From the NCBI RefSeq assembly GCF_018613675.1, contig NZ_JAGGPQ010000015.1, positions 62,001-126,000 on the forward strand: DNA of 64,000 bases, given 5' to 3'. Both the position numbers and the translations under genes were made by a program. The stretch comes from Arthrobacter sp. ISL-85. GTDB lineage: Bacteria; Actinomycetota; Actinomycetes; Actinomycetales; Micrococcaceae. The notes below the pieces were generated by a model. It did not search any database and was not told the DNA's origin. It worked only from the letters and a program-made list of their open reading frames with translations. This document shows, piece by piece, positions 55,835-64,000 of the stretch. Every line of letters starts with the position of its first letter. Within the stretch, counting starts at the first letter, position 1.

Positions 55835-57043
55835 TCAGAGCCCTACGGATGCCAGCAGGTGGCCGACTTCCTGCTTGCCCAGGTTGCGGATGCTGCCCTG
55901 TCGCTGGTCTCCGAGCCCAATGGGGCCCACCTTGACGCGGACCAGCCGCTGGACAGGGAAGCCAACAGCATCGAAGAGCCGGCGGACAATCCGGTTCTTG
56001 CCGGAGTGGAGCACAACCTCAATCAGCACGTGGCCCGGGGTGGAGTCCACCAGGCGGAAGGAGTCAACCGAAGCGAAGCCGTCCTCCAGTTCGACGCCTG
56101 CCTTCAACTGGGCGCCGACGCCCTGCGGGAACGGCCCGCGCACCTGCACCAGGTAGGTCTTGGGAACCTCGTAGGACGGGTGGGTCAGCCGGTTGGCCAG
56201 TTCGCCGTCGTTGGTCAGCAGCAGCAGGCCTTCGGTGGCGACGTCGAGGCGGCCCACGTGGAAGAGGCGTTCACCGGTGTTCTTGTTGCTCTTCAGGAAG
56301 TCGCTGATGCACGGCCGCCCCTCGGGGTCCTCCATGGTGGACACGACGCCCTTGGGCTTGTTGAACACCATGTAGACCAGGTTTTCGTCCAGCTGGATCC
56401 GCAGCCCGTCAACGTGGATGACGGCAGTCTTGGGGTCGACGCGGACGCCGAGTTCGGTGACTACCTGCCCGTCCACCTCGACGCGGCCCTCGGCGATCAT
56501 TTCCTCACAGACGCGCCGGGAAGCCACTCCTGCGGACGCCATGACTTTCTGGAGGCGCACGCCGTCGGCATCGTGGAGTTCGGACTGCGGAACATTCCCG
56601 CGGGGGTGCTTTTTCCGCGTAGGTTTGCGGACCGGGCCCAAGTTCTGGCCGAAGCGTTCGCTGCCGAATGCGCGGGAAGCGGCTGCCCCGGGGGCGCCGG
56701 TGCGCGGCTTGGGCTTGGGGGCGCCCGGCGTACCAGGGGCCTTTTTGGCGCCGGGCTTCCGGGCGGCAGGCTTGCGCGATGACGGCTTGGCGCCCCTGGC
56801 GCCCTCGGACCCCTGTCCGGGCTGGTTCGCGGCGACATCGGGGTCGATGAAGCGTTCTTCGCGCGGCTTGGGAGCTCGATGCGGACGGTCGCCGCCGAAT
56901 CCGGCAGCGCGTTTTCCTGTCCCGCCGCGGGAGCCCCCGCTGAAGCTGCCGCCCTGTGGGCTGCGCTGCTGGGAATTATTGCGTTCGTTCCCGCCGCGTC
57001 CCGAACTGTTACGTGGTGAACCCTGGCGTCCCGCCTGTGTCAT
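55835..57043 (-). CDS. RsuA/RluB-family pseudouridine synthase with long basic N-terminus
   Basis: A 402-residue rRNA pseudouridine synthase. Residues 1-155 are low-complexity, rich in Gly, Arg, Ser, Pro and Lys. The S4 domain begins near 161 (GVRLQKVMASAGVASRR), and the catalytic Asp267 is in HVGRLDVATEGLLLLTN, with SGKNRIVRRLFDAVGFPV towards the end. RluB (23S rRNA) is the likely orthologue from its position between scpB and cmk. The extension is not part of the usual enzyme and may add RNA contacts. Confidence 0.92.
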   Translation of the reverse strand: MTQAGRQGSPRNSSGRGGNERNNSQQRSPQGGSFSGGSRGGTGKRAAGFGGDRPHRAPKPREERFIDPDVAANQPGQGSEGARGAKPSSRKPAARKPGAKKAPGTPGAPKPKPRTGAPGAAASRAFGSERFGQNLGPVRKPTRKKHPRGNVPQSELHDADGVRLQKVMASAGVASRRVCEEMIAEGRVEVDGQVVTELGVRVDPKTAVIHVDGLRIQLDENLVYMVFNKPKGVVSTMEDPEGRPCISDFLKSNKNTGERLFHVGRLDVATEGLLLLTNDGELANRLTHPSYEVPKTYLVQVRGPFPQGVGAQLKAGVELEDGFASVDSFRLVDSTPGHVLIEVVLHSGKNRIVRRLFDAVGFPVQRLVRVKVGPIGLGDQRQGSIRNLGKQEVGHLLASVGL

Positions 57044-57169
57044 GACCCGTCCTTCAATGTGTTTTGGCTGGCAGCGATGTCCAAGGACAACCCTGGCCAG
57101 CCGCGCAGACTTCGTCTGCCCTGATAACTAAACCTGGTGGAGAGACCGGTGCCGGCAGGGTTATCCTGC

Positions 57170-57859
57170 CTACATCGTCTCAGCGTCGTAGAACTCTGCG
57201 ATCCCGTCGAGCCCTGGAAGGTGCGGCGACAGTTGGGGCAGGTCCCCCACTGAACTGATTCCCATCCTTTCGAGGAAATAGGAGGTAGTCCGGTAGAGGA
57301 TTGCGCCGGACTCGGGGTCCGTTCCCGCGTCCTCGATCAGCCCACGCTGGGCCAGCGTCCGTACGACGGAGTCAACATTGACCCCGCGAATTGCAGACAC
57401 ACGGGCCCGGGAAACGGGCTGGCGGTACGCGATGACCGCCAGTGTTTCCAACGCCGCCTGGGTAAGCCTGGCAGTCTGCCCCTCGAGCACGTATTTACCC
57501 ACAATGTCGGCAAACTCGGCGCGGGAATAGATCCGCCAGCCACCGGCGATGTTCCGCAATTCAAAACCCCGGGGGCTGGAACCAATGCCAGCGCTGCTGG
57601 CACTCTCCATCTCCGGGGCGTTAACAGTATAGCCGTTATAATCGCGCTGTATTTCTGCCAGCAGGGAACGGACTGCAGGGATGGTCAGCCCCACCCCTGC
57701 GGCCAGCTCCTCCTCCATCGCTGGTTCATCCAGGACCATGAGGACCGCTTCCAGGGCAGCCTTGGCACCTCCGGGAAGGCCGGCGAAGTCCTGGCCGGGC
57801 CCCGCCCCTTCCTGGGGGTTGCTGCCGTCCCGGTCCCTGTCCTGCCGCGTGGGGTTCAC
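57170..57859 (-). CDS. scpB: Segregation and condensation protein ScpB
   Basis: A winged-helix subunit that, with ScpA, completes the SMC condensin complex. The 229 residues include AALEAVLMVLDEPAMEEELA, the second winged helix AALETLAVIAYRQPVSRARV and IRGVNVDSVVRTLAQRGLIE. The GTG start overlaps the scpA stop as GTGA. A 6-bp hairpin (57154-57170) touches the stop codon but is too weak to call a terminator. Confidence 0.95.
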   Translation of the reverse strand: MNPTRQDRDRDGSNPQEGAGPGQDFAGLPGGAKAALEAVLMVLDEPAMEEELAAGVGLTIPAVRSLLAEIQRDYNGYTVNAPEMESASSAGIGSSPRGFELRNIAGGWRIYSRAEFADIVGKYVLEGQTARLTQAALETLAVIAYRQPVSRARVSAIRGVNVDSVVRTLAQRGLIEDAGTDPESGAILYRTTSYFLERMGISSVGDLPQLSPHLPGLDGIAEFYDAETM

Positions 57860-58671
57860 AGTTGCTCCTCAAATTCTTCGCTCAGGGTGTCCGCCGACCA
57901 GTCCCGGCGGTCGGCTGTCCAGTGGATGGCAAGCTCCGCCAGCGGGGAAAGCTGGTCAAATGAGACGGCCCTGTCCCGGAACAGCTCCAGGAGGGCCAGG
58001 AACCGGGCCACCACCACAAGGCTGGACTCGGCGTCGGCAATCAGGGAACGGAAGGTCAGCGGCGACTCGCGTTGAAGGCGGCGCCCCAGCACTTCGGCCT
58101 GCTCCTTGACGCTGACGTTGCTGCCGTGCAGGTGGCCGAGGGCCACCTGGGGTGGTTGCGCCGGCGCCTTGGGCCGGAGCGCGGCCTCGGCCAACGCAGC
58201 GAACTGTTGGGGCGTATGTTTCCAGACGAGCTCGGGAAGCATGGCGGCGAAATGTTCCTCCAGCGCAACATGCCGTGGGAAGCGCCGGCCTTCGTGGTGC
58301 AGGGTTTCGCCCAGGATGCCTGCCACATGCTTGAAGGCCTTGTATTGGAGCAGCCGGGCAAAGAGGAGGTCCCGTGCTTCCAGCAGGGCGATGTCCTCGT
58401 CGTTCTCGACTTCGCCCGCCGGGAGGAGCCGTGCCGCCTTGAGGTCAAGCAGGGTGGCCGCAATCACCAGGAACTCGCTCGCCTCGTCCAGTGCCCATTC
58501 CTCACCGAGCTGCTGGAGCTTGCGGATGTACTTGATGAACTCATCGGTGACAGTGGCGATGGCTACTTCGGTGATGTCCAGCTGGTGCTTGGCGATCAGC
58601 CCCAAAAGGAGGTCGAACGGCCCGGTGAAGTTGGCCAGCCGCACCTCGAAGCCGGGTTTGGATTCGGCCAC
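57856..58671 (-). CDS. scpA: Segregation and condensation protein ScpA
   Basis: The kleisin subunit of bacterial condensin, 271 residues. It begins FEVRLANFTGPFDLLLGLIA, typical of ScpA, continues with EFLVIAATLLDLKAARLLP, and ends with a winged-helix region (VVVARFLALLELFRDRAVSF) that contacts the SMC head. It starts 7 bp after the parA-like gene and overlaps scpB by 4 nt. smc itself is not in the window. Confidence 0.95.
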   Translation of the reverse strand: MAESKPGFEVRLANFTGPFDLLLGLIAKHQLDITEVAIATVTDEFIKYIRKLQQLGEEWALDEASEFLVIAATLLDLKAARLLPAGEVENDEDIALLEARDLLFARLLQYKAFKHVAGILGETLHHEGRRFPRHVALEEHFAAMLPELVWKHTPQQFAALAEAALRPKAPAQPPQVALGHLHGSNVSVKEQAEVLGRRLQRESPLTFRSLIADAESSLVVVARFLALLELFRDRAVSFDQLSPLAELAIHWTADRRDWSADTLSEEFEEQL

Positions 58672-58678
58672 GGCCTGG

Positions 58679-59590
58679 TTAGGGTGCGCCGCCGCGGGAT
58701 ATCAGCTCCTTGGCAAGGCGGCGGTAGGCGTCAGCACCCACATGGTTTCCGGCATAGCTGGTGATGGGCTCCGCGGCCACGGTGGCATCAGCGAACTTGA
58801 TGGAGCGCTTGATCACGGTTTCAAAGACCTTGTCTCCGAACGCCTCGACCAGCCGGGTGATCACTTCGCGGCTGTGCAGCGTCCGTGCGTCGTACATAGT
58901 GGCCAGCACGCCGTCCACCTGCAGCCGCGGGTTCAGCCGGTCCTGGACCTTGTCGATGGTTTCGACGAGGAGGGCCACAGCGCGGAGGGCGAAGAACTCG
59001 CAGATGAGCGGGATGATGACGCCGTGGGCCGCCGTGAGCGCGTTGACTGTCAGGAGTCCCAGGGAAGGCTGGCAGTCGATCAGGACGACGTCGTAGTCGT
59101 CTTCGACCTTCTTGAGCGCGCGGTCCAGGACCTGCTCACGGGCCACCTCGTTGACCAGCTGTACTTCCGCCGCGGAGAGGTCGATATTGGCTGGCAGCAG
59201 GTCGACATTCTCGACGCCGGTCTGGTGGATAGCGTCGCGGATGTCCACCTTGCGGTCCATCAGGACGTTGTACACGGTGAGGTCAAGCTCGTGCGGGTTG
59301 ATGCCCAGGCCGGCGGACAGCGCACCCTGGGGGTCGAAGTCCACCAGGAGGACACGGCGGCCGTACTCGGCGAGCGCCGCGGCCAGGTTGATGGTGGAGG
59401 TGGTCTTCCCGACGCCGCCCTTCTGGTTGACCATCGCGATGACGCGGGCCGGACCGTGGGAGGACAGCGGCGCGGGTTCCGGGAACTCGCGGTATGGGCG
59501 TCCCGTGGGGCCCATCACCGCGTTTTCCAGGTCGAATTCCGTGCCCTCCAGAGTTGCTGAACCCTGTTCGCTGCTCACGTATCTGTCCAC
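58679..59590 (-). CDS. ParA-family ATPase linked to scpAB (PldP-like)
   Basis: A 303-residue ParA ATPase with MVNQKGGVGKTTSTINLAAA (deviant Walker A), LLVDFDPQGALSAGLG and VLIDCQPSLGLLTVNAL. About 50 acidic residues precede the ATPase fold. No parB is adjacent. The order parA-scpA-scpB-rluB-cmk-der is conserved in Actinobacteria; the C. glutamicum homologue in this place, PldP, is reported to affect division site placement. GTG at 59588-59590 is taken; GTG at 59576-59578 is an alternative. Confidence 0.92.
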   Translation of the reverse strand: MDRYVSSEQGSATLEGTEFDLENAVMGPTGRPYREFPEPAPLSSHGPARVIAMVNQKGGVGKTTSTINLAAALAEYGRRVLLVDFDPQGALSAGLGINPHELDLTVYNVLMDRKVDIRDAIHQTGVENVDLLPANIDLSAAEVQLVNEVAREQVLDRALKKVEDDYDVVLIDCQPSLGLLTVNALTAAHGVIIPLICEFFALRAVALLVETIDKVQDRLNPRLQVDGVLATMYDARTLHSREVITRLVEAFGDKVFETVIKRSIKFADATVAAEPITSYAGNHVGADAYRRLAKELISRGGAP

Positions 59591-59751
59591 ACTTTCGATA
59601 ACGGTGATTTCCTGCCGCCGGCTTGCCAGCGCCCTTCGTTCTGCTCCCTAGGTTACAGCGCCCGACACGGTATTCGACGGAACTTGACTTTCCGCGAATG
59701 TTGAGCCTTGACCCTCTAGCTGAGGTCGAAGGTTGGGCTGCCGGGCCACGA

Positions 59752-59788
59752 AAAACCGCCCCTGCAGCATGGCTGCAAGGGCGGTTTT
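59752..59788 (-). terminator. Terminator of dctA
   Basis: 17-base arms (AAAACCGCCC... at 59752-59768 and ...GGGCGGTTTT at 59772-59788) pair with one mismatch; the TTTT end on the minus strand gives a U-run. It lies 22 bp after the dctA stop. Confidence 0.8.
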
Positions 59789-59810
59789 CAGGCCGGTTAG
59801 GTGGCTGGCG

Positions 59811-61157
59811 CTAGGCCTTGGCGACCTCGCGTGCGCCTTCTTCCTTGGGTGCCATCTCCGCGTGGTGGCCGGGAACCATGGTCAGTTCGTCGAACGGAGC
59901 TTCACCGGAGAGCACCCGGGTTACTTGTCCGCCGTCGATCTCCTTGACCCAGGTGCCCACCAGGATGGTGGCCACGGCGTTGCCGGTGAAGTTCGTCAGG
60001 GCGCGGGCCTCAGACATGAAGCGGTCGATGCCGACGATGATGCCCACGCCGCCGAGCAGCTCGGGACGGTGTGCCTGCAGGCCGGCAGCGAGGGTGGCCA
60101 GGCCTGCGCCGGTGACGCCGGCCGCGCCCTTGGAGGCGATGATCATGAAGACCAGCAGGGAGACCTGGGCACCGAGGTCAAGCGGGGTTCCCATTGCGTT
60201 GGCCACGAACAGGGACGCCATGGTCAGGTAGATGGCAGTTCCGTCAAGGTTGAAGGAGTATCCCGTGGGAACGGTGACGCCGACGACGGGCTTGGAGACG
60301 CCGAGGTGTTCCATCTTGGCAATCAGGCGGGGCAGCGCCGCTTCCGAGGATGAGGTGGAGAAGATGATGAGGTATTCACGGGCCAGGTAGCGCATCAGCT
60401 TGAAGATGCTGACGCCGGCCACTACCTGCAGGATGCCGCCGAGGATGACCACGATGAACAGTGCGCAGGTGATGTAGAAGGCAACCATCAGGGTGAACAT
60501 GCTCACGATGGCCTGGAAGCCGGTTGCACCGACGACGGCGGCGATGGCCCCGAAGGCGCCGACCGGAGCGATCCACATGATCATGATGAGGACGCGGAAG
60601 ACGAGGGCCTGGCCGTGGCCGATTGCCTTGAGGATCGGAGCTCCCTGGGGTCCCATCTTCTGCAACGCGAAGCCGACGAGGATTGCTGCGAGGAGGGTGG
60701 GAAGGACAGGGATGTCGCTGGGGATGATTCCCAGCAGGAAGTCCACCGTGCTGTCCGTGGCGGCCTTCTTGTTGGGATCGTAGGCAGAGAGCTTAAGCCC
60801 TTCACCGGGGTGGACGATGTTGCCGACCACCAGGCCGATGGCGAGGGCGAAGGTGGACATGACAATGAAGTAGCCCAAGGCCAGGCCGCCGACCTTGCCC
60901 ACCGTGGTTGCCTTCGCAATCGAGCCAATGCCCAGCACGATGGTGCAGAAGATCACCGGCGCGATCATCATCTTGATCAGCTTGACGAAGCCGTCGCCCA
61001 AGGGCTTGAGGTTCTTGCCGACCTCCGGGAACAGCAGGCCAACCAAGGCGCCCAGGACGACGGCGGCGATGACGGCGATGTAGAGGTAATGCGACTTGTC
61101 CAGGCCCTTGCGCCGAATGGGCGCGGCCTCGGTGGACTCTCCTCGTTGAGAAGCCAT
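59811..61157 (-). CDS. dctA: Sodium/proton-dicarboxylate symporter DctA type (DAACS family)
   Basis: An inner-membrane symporter of 448 residues for C4-dicarboxylates such as succinate, fumarate and malate. The DAACS signatures are FSTSSSEAALPRL (Ser-rich hairpin), the unwound-helix stretch GYSFNLDGTAIYLTMA, and GIDRFMSEARALTNFTGNAV near the end, where Asp and Asn residues bind substrate. The ATG at 61155-61157 has AAGGAG upstream. It is divergent from a DcuS/CitA-type sensor kinase, so its expression is probably under that two-component system. Confidence 0.93.
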   Translation of the reverse strand: MASQRGESTEAAPIRRKGLDKSHYLYIAVIAAVVLGALVGLLFPEVGKNLKPLGDGFVKLIKMMIAPVIFCTIVLGIGSIAKATTVGKVGGLALGYFIVMSTFALAIGLVVGNIVHPGEGLKLSAYDPNKKAATDSTVDFLLGIIPSDIPVLPTLLAAILVGFALQKMGPQGAPILKAIGHGQALVFRVLIMIMWIAPVGAFGAIAAVVGATGFQAIVSMFTLMVAFYITCALFIVVILGGILQVVAGVSIFKLMRYLAREYLIIFSTSSSEAALPRLIAKMEHLGVSKPVVGVTVPTGYSFNLDGTAIYLTMASLFVANAMGTPLDLGAQVSLLVFMIIASKGAAGVTGAGLATLAAGLQAHRPELLGGVGIIVGIDRFMSEARALTNFTGNAVATILVGTWVKEIDGGQVTRVLSGEAPFDELTMVPGHHAEMAPKEEGAREVAKA

Positions 61158-61243
61158 GATGTGTCTCCTTGTGGATATTCTGGAAGACGCTGGGGCACAA
61201 TCACTGGGCTCAACACGTCTCTGCGGTGTGAGATCCATCATCG

Positions 61244-61253
61244 ACCACGTGGT
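61244..61253. promoter_or_regulatory. Palindrome between dctA and the sensor kinase gene
   Basis: The perfect 10-bp palindrome ACCACGTGGT, loosely extended by ATC on the left and GAT on the right, lies near the middle of the 159-bp divergent region. A natural candidate for the binding site of the response regulator encoded next door; not proven. Confidence 0.4.
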
Positions 61254-61316
61254 GATCCAGCTCACCGTTGCGTTCATATTGGTCGCGGCTGCCATGGGGT
61301 CAAAATGGAGGTTGGC

Positions 61317-62954
61317 ATGATCCACCGCTGGAGTATCGCCCGCAGGCTGTTCGTGGCGAACCTGCTGATTGTCGTGTCCTTCATCGCAATTGTGGGAACG
61401 GCCGCCTATGTGGACGCGCGGGACCGGACGTACGACGAAGCCGGCCGGCGGATGGAAGGGGTGGCAGCTTCCATCGCCGCCAATCCCCTGGTGCTCCAGG
61501 CCGCTGCCACTCCGGACCCTTCCGCCCTCCTTCAGCCCTATGCCAAGGACGTAACTGCCGCAGCGGGCGTTGACTTCATCACCATCATGGCTCCGGACCG
61601 TACCCGCTGGACGCATCCCCGGGACGAGGAGCTGGGCCGGCCGTACATCGGCTCCATTGATGCCGCCCTGAAGGGACAAACCTTCACCGAAGTCACGGCG
61701 GGCACCCTTGGTCCGTCCGTGCGCACCATCGTCCCGGTGAAGGACGCGGCAGGGACGGTGAAGGCGCTGGTGGCGGTGGGCGTCACCGTCCGCAACGTCG
61801 ATGTCGCCTTCGCCGGGCGCCTGCCGGTCCTGCTGGCCCTCGGCGTTGCGCTGCTGGTGGGGGGTTCCCTGGCATCCTGGCTGCTGGGGCGGTATCTCCG
61901 CCGGGTGACGCGCGGCTGGGGACCGGAACAGCTGGCACAGTTGTTCGCGTACTACGAATCAGTCCTGCACTCCGTCCGTGAAGGCCTCATCCTTATCGAT
62001 GCCAGGAAGCGCGTTGTGATGTACAACGACCAGGCTGCCGAACTGCTGGGCCTGGCCGACACCGGCAGCAACGATCCCACCCGGCCCCCGTCGCTTGCAG
62101 ACCTCCCCCTGGACAGCGAACTCCGCAGCCTGTTTGACTCCGGACGCACCACGAAGGACGAGATAGTCCTGACCGGCTCCCGGGTACTGGTGGTCAACCA
62201 GGGGCCGGCCCGGGGCCCGGAGTCCCCCGGCGCGCGCGCAAAGGTCCCCGTCTACGGAACCGTGGCCACCCTCCGCGACCGCACCGAGATCGAAGCGCTT
62301 GGCAGCGAACTCCAAACCATGCGGACCCTATCCGACGCGCTGCGCGCCCAGACACACGAACACGCAAACCGGCTCCACACCATGGTCTCGCTCCTGGAAC
62401 TCGGCCGGACCGGGGAAGCCCTCGACTTTGCCACCCAGGACCTGGCCCTGAGCCAGCAGCTGACGGACGACATGGTGAGCTCGATCGATGAACCGGTGAT
62501 AGGCGCCCTGGTCATGGGCAAAGTGGCAGAGGCCCACGAGCGCGGCGTCCAGCTTGATGTTTCCACCCTCGGCTCGGGCACGGCATCAGGGGTAGCGGTC
62601 CAGGACCTGGTGACGATCCTGGGCAACCTGCTGGACAACGCCATCGATGCTGCCGCCGACGCACCGCCCCCACGGCGGGTTGCGCTGACGCTGGAGGCGG
62701 ACGAGGAAGGGCTGGACATCGCCGTCAACGATTCCGGAGCGCCTATCGACCCCGCGGATTCGGAGAAGATTTTCCGGCACGGATACAGCACGAAGCCTGC
62801 AGGGTCAGGGGGCCGGGGCATTGGCCTGGCACTGGTCCGGCAGGCGGTGCGGCGCTTGGGCGGTACGCTGGCCACTAACGGACGGCGCGGCGCCAAGTTC
62901 GAAGTATTCCTGCCCGCGGCGGCTGTGTCCGCGGAAAAGGAGCACAGACAGTGA
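61317..62954 (+). CDS. Sensor histidine kinase, DcuS/CitA type
   Basis: A 545-residue membrane sensor for extracellular carboxylates. The first membrane segment is near residues 8-30 (LFVANLLIVVSFIAIVGTAA). An extracytoplasmic PAS-like domain (33-170) and a second membrane segment near 171-191 follow, then a cytoplasmic PAS domain. The phospho-acceptor helix is near 338 (RAQTHEHANRLHTM) and the ATPase domain has LLDNAIDAA and GIGLALVRQAV. The ATG at 61317 has GGAGG six bases upstream and is preferred over the ATG at 61305. Overlaps the regulator gene by 4 nt. Confidence 0.92.
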   Translation: MIHRWSIARRLFVANLLIVVSFIAIVGTAAYVDARDRTYDEAGRRMEGVAASIAANPLVLQAAATPDPSALLQPYAKDVTAAAGVDFITIMAPDRTRWTHPRDEELGRPYIGSIDAALKGQTFTEVTAGTLGPSVRTIVPVKDAAGTVKALVAVGVTVRNVDVAFAGRLPVLLALGVALLVGGSLASWLLGRYLRRVTRGWGPEQLAQLFAYYESVLHSVREGLILIDARKRVVMYNDQAAELLGLADTGSNDPTRPPSLADLPLDSELRSLFDSGRTTKDEIVLTGSRVLVVNQGPARGPESPGARAKVPVYGTVATLRDRTEIEALGSELQTMRTLSDALRAQTHEHANRLHTMVSLLELGRTGEALDFATQDLALSQQLTDDMVSSIDEPVIGALVMGKVAEAHERGVQLDVSTLGSGTASGVAVQDLVTILGNLLDNAIDAAADAPPPRRVALTLEADEEGLDIAVNDSGAPIDPADSEKIFRHGYSTKPAGSGGRGIGLALVRQAVRRLGGTLATNGRRGAKFEVFLPAAAVSAEKEHRQ

Positions 62955-63664
62955 GCAACATCCGGGTCCTCGTCGTCGAAGACGAGGCCATCGCTTCGGC
63001 GGCCCACGCCGCGTACGTGGGGCGGCTGGACGGGTTTGAGCTTGCGGGGACTGCGCCCGACGGTCAGTCCGCCCTGCGGCTGCTCAACGAATTCGAAGCG
63101 GCGGGTGAGCCGGTGGAACTGGTCCTGCTGGACATGAACCTGCCTGACCTGCACGGCCTGGACATTGCCCGGCGGATGCGCTCGGCGGGAATCCTCGCGG
63201 ACATCATCGCCATCACCGCCGTACGCGAGCTGGCGATTGTCCGCAGCGCCGTTGCCATCGGCGTGGTCCAGTACCTGATTAAGCCCTTCACGTTCGCCAC
63301 GTTCTCCGACAAGCTGGAAAACTACCGCCAGTTCCGCCAGCAGCTGGCCGGTTCCAGCATTGGTCCCGGCAAGGGGGGCACCTCCCAGAGTGAAGTTGAC
63401 CGGGCCTTCGCCAGCCTTAGGGCGCCGTCCGAACTCCCGCTTCCCAAGGGTCTCTCCACTTCGACGCTCGGCTCCGTCCAGGAGTTCCTTCGCCAACGGC
63501 CCGAAGCAGTGTCCGCCACCGAGGTCATGGATGCCCTGGGCATGTCCAGGGTGACGGCGCGGCGCTACCTCGAGTACCTTGCCGACGCCGGCACGGTTTC
63601 CCGGACTGCCCGGTACGGAACCCCGGGCAGGCCGGAAAACGAGTACCGCTGGAACGGCCGCTGA
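62951..63664 (+). CDS. Response regulator, CitB/DcuR type
   Basis: A 237-residue partner of the preceding kinase. The receiver domain has the acidic pocket Glu10/Asp11 and phospho-acceptor Asp61 in LVLLDMNLPDLHG. A linker follows, then a C-terminal helix-turn-helix with SATEVMDALGMSRVTARRYL and LADAGTVSRTARYG. It resembles regulators of carboxylate transport genes, and the divergent dctA is the obvious target. GTG start overlapping the kinase stop (GTGA). Confidence 0.92.
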   Translation: MSNIRVLVVEDEAIASAAHAAYVGRLDGFELAGTAPDGQSALRLLNEFEAAGEPVELVLLDMNLPDLHGLDIARRMRSAGILADIIAITAVRELAIVRSAVAIGVVQYLIKPFTFATFSDKLENYRQFRQQLAGSSIGPGKGGTSQSEVDRAFASLRAPSELPLPKGLSTSTLGSVQEFLRQRPEAVSATEVMDALGMSRVTARRYLEYLADAGTVSRTARYGTPGRPENEYRWNGR

Positions 63665-63696
63665 CACGCTTCGCGGCTTGACGCCCCAGCCGTTAG

Positions 63697-64000
63697 TCAG
63701 CGCGCTTTTGCCGCGTCCGCCCGGAGGGAGCCGATCAGCTGGTCGATAACCCCCGGATCTTCGATGGTGGAGGGCACCGTATACTCCTCGCCGTCTGCGA
63801 TCTGGCGCACGGTCTTGCGGAGGATCTTCCCGGAACGGGTCTTGGGCAGGGCGTCCACCACTTTCACGTTCTTGAAGTCCGCAACCGCGCCGATGTCCCG
63901 CCGGACCAGTGCCACCAGGTCCATGGCCAGAACGTCTTCAGGGATGTCAACCCCGGATTTGAGCACCACGTAGCCGCTGGGACGCTGCCCCTTGAGCGGG
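63697..64000 (-). CDS. Acyl-CoA synthetase (acetate/propionate type), C-terminal part
   Basis: Only about the last 101 codons are present; the rest lies beyond base 64000. The visible part is the C-terminal domain of adenylate-forming CoA ligases: SGYVVLKSGVDIPEDVLA, then DALPKTRSGKILRKTVRQI, in which SGK carries the catalytic lysine, often the target of regulatory acetylation. The ending YTVPSTIEDPGVI resembles PrpE/ACSS3-like propionyl-CoA synthetases more than classical acetyl-CoA synthetase, but this cannot be settled from the fragment. Confidence 0.85.
   Translation of the reverse strand, partial: PLKGQRPSGYVVLKSGVDIPEDVLAMDLVALVRRDIGAVADFKNVKVVDALPKTRSGKILRKTVRQIADGEEYTVPSTIEDPGVIDQLIGSLRADAAKAR

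Noticed and set aside
55256..56782. A 508-codon open frame antisense to tyrA and rluB
   Set aside because: It crosses two convincing genes on the other strand and has no recognisable motif.
60615..61316. Upstream extension of the sensor kinase to 60615
   Set aside because: It is antisense to dctA; GGAGG before the ATG at 61317 and the membrane segment just after it fix the start.
61158..61679. Upstream extension of dctA to an ATG at 61679
   Set aside because: It would overlap the divergent sensor kinase gene; the ATG at 61157 has a good AAGGAG site and the symporter fold begins right after it.

Overview
The window is high-GC DNA (roughly two thirds G+C by eye) with GTG/TTG starts, 4-nt and 8-nt overlapping starts and stops, and a division gene cluster that has wag31, sepF and yggT but no ftsA. 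Together with GarA, a Rv2175c-type protein, FtsR-type MerR regulators and a PASTA kinase, this points to an actinobacterium. Protein features resemble Arthrobacter/Pseudarthrobacter (Micrococcaceae); the genus is an inference. The content is almost entirely chromosomal core genes. I see no insertion sequence, prophage, integrase, CRISPR array or plasmid gene.

Layout. 1-1.9 kb: the 5' part of hisD, a small membrane protein and a flavin reductase. 1.9-26.7 kb: a long minus-strand block. Read in its own direction it is the dcw cluster (mraZ-rsmH-ftsL-ftsI-murE-murF-mraY-murD-ftsW-murG-murC-ftsQ-ftsZ), then pgeF, yggS, sepF, yggT, wag31, lspA, rluD and dnaE. Most junctions are overlapping or only a few bases long. 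A promoter covered by three 10-bp GTGG boxes sits before mraZ, and a palindromic element lies before ftsZ. 27-35 kb: a DUF3040 protein, dinB, a lipoprotein plus polyprenyl synthase pair, a Rv2175c-type protein, a secreted LysM/transglycosylase preceded by a 9-bp phased repeat, and a PASTA Ser/Thr kinase. 35-42.6 kb: class II DAHP synthase, a PlsC acyltransferase, two tandem esterases with a small membrane protein, a ROK sugar kinase and an acyl-CoA synthetase. 42.6-47.2 kb: pyruvate carboxylase and an orphan ParA ATPase.

47.2-51.6 kb: gcvH-garA-ftsR-DUF151-merR, the same order as M. tuberculosis Rv1826-Rv1830, then an Fpg/Nei glycosylase and tRNA-Pro(GGG). 51.7-59.6 kb: parA(pldP-like)-scpA-scpB-rluB-tyrA-cmk-plsC-der, the conserved actinobacterial scp/cmk/der block with tyrA and plsC added. 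59.8-63.7 kb: a DctA-type carboxylate transporter divergent from a DcuS/CitA-type sensor kinase and its response regulator. The window ends inside an acyl-CoA synthetase of the acetate/propionate type.

The main theme is envelope growth and division: lipid II synthesis, septal synthase, Z-ring and its anchors, polar growth scaffold, peptidoglycan hydrolase and PASTA kinase. Regulators that plausibly tie these together (MraZ, FtsR-type MerR proteins, GarA) are also present. The most interesting unexplained signals are non-coding: the period-9 repeat before the transglycosylase gene, and a 12-nt element shared by the ftsZ upstream region and the region before the MerR gene of the garA cluster.
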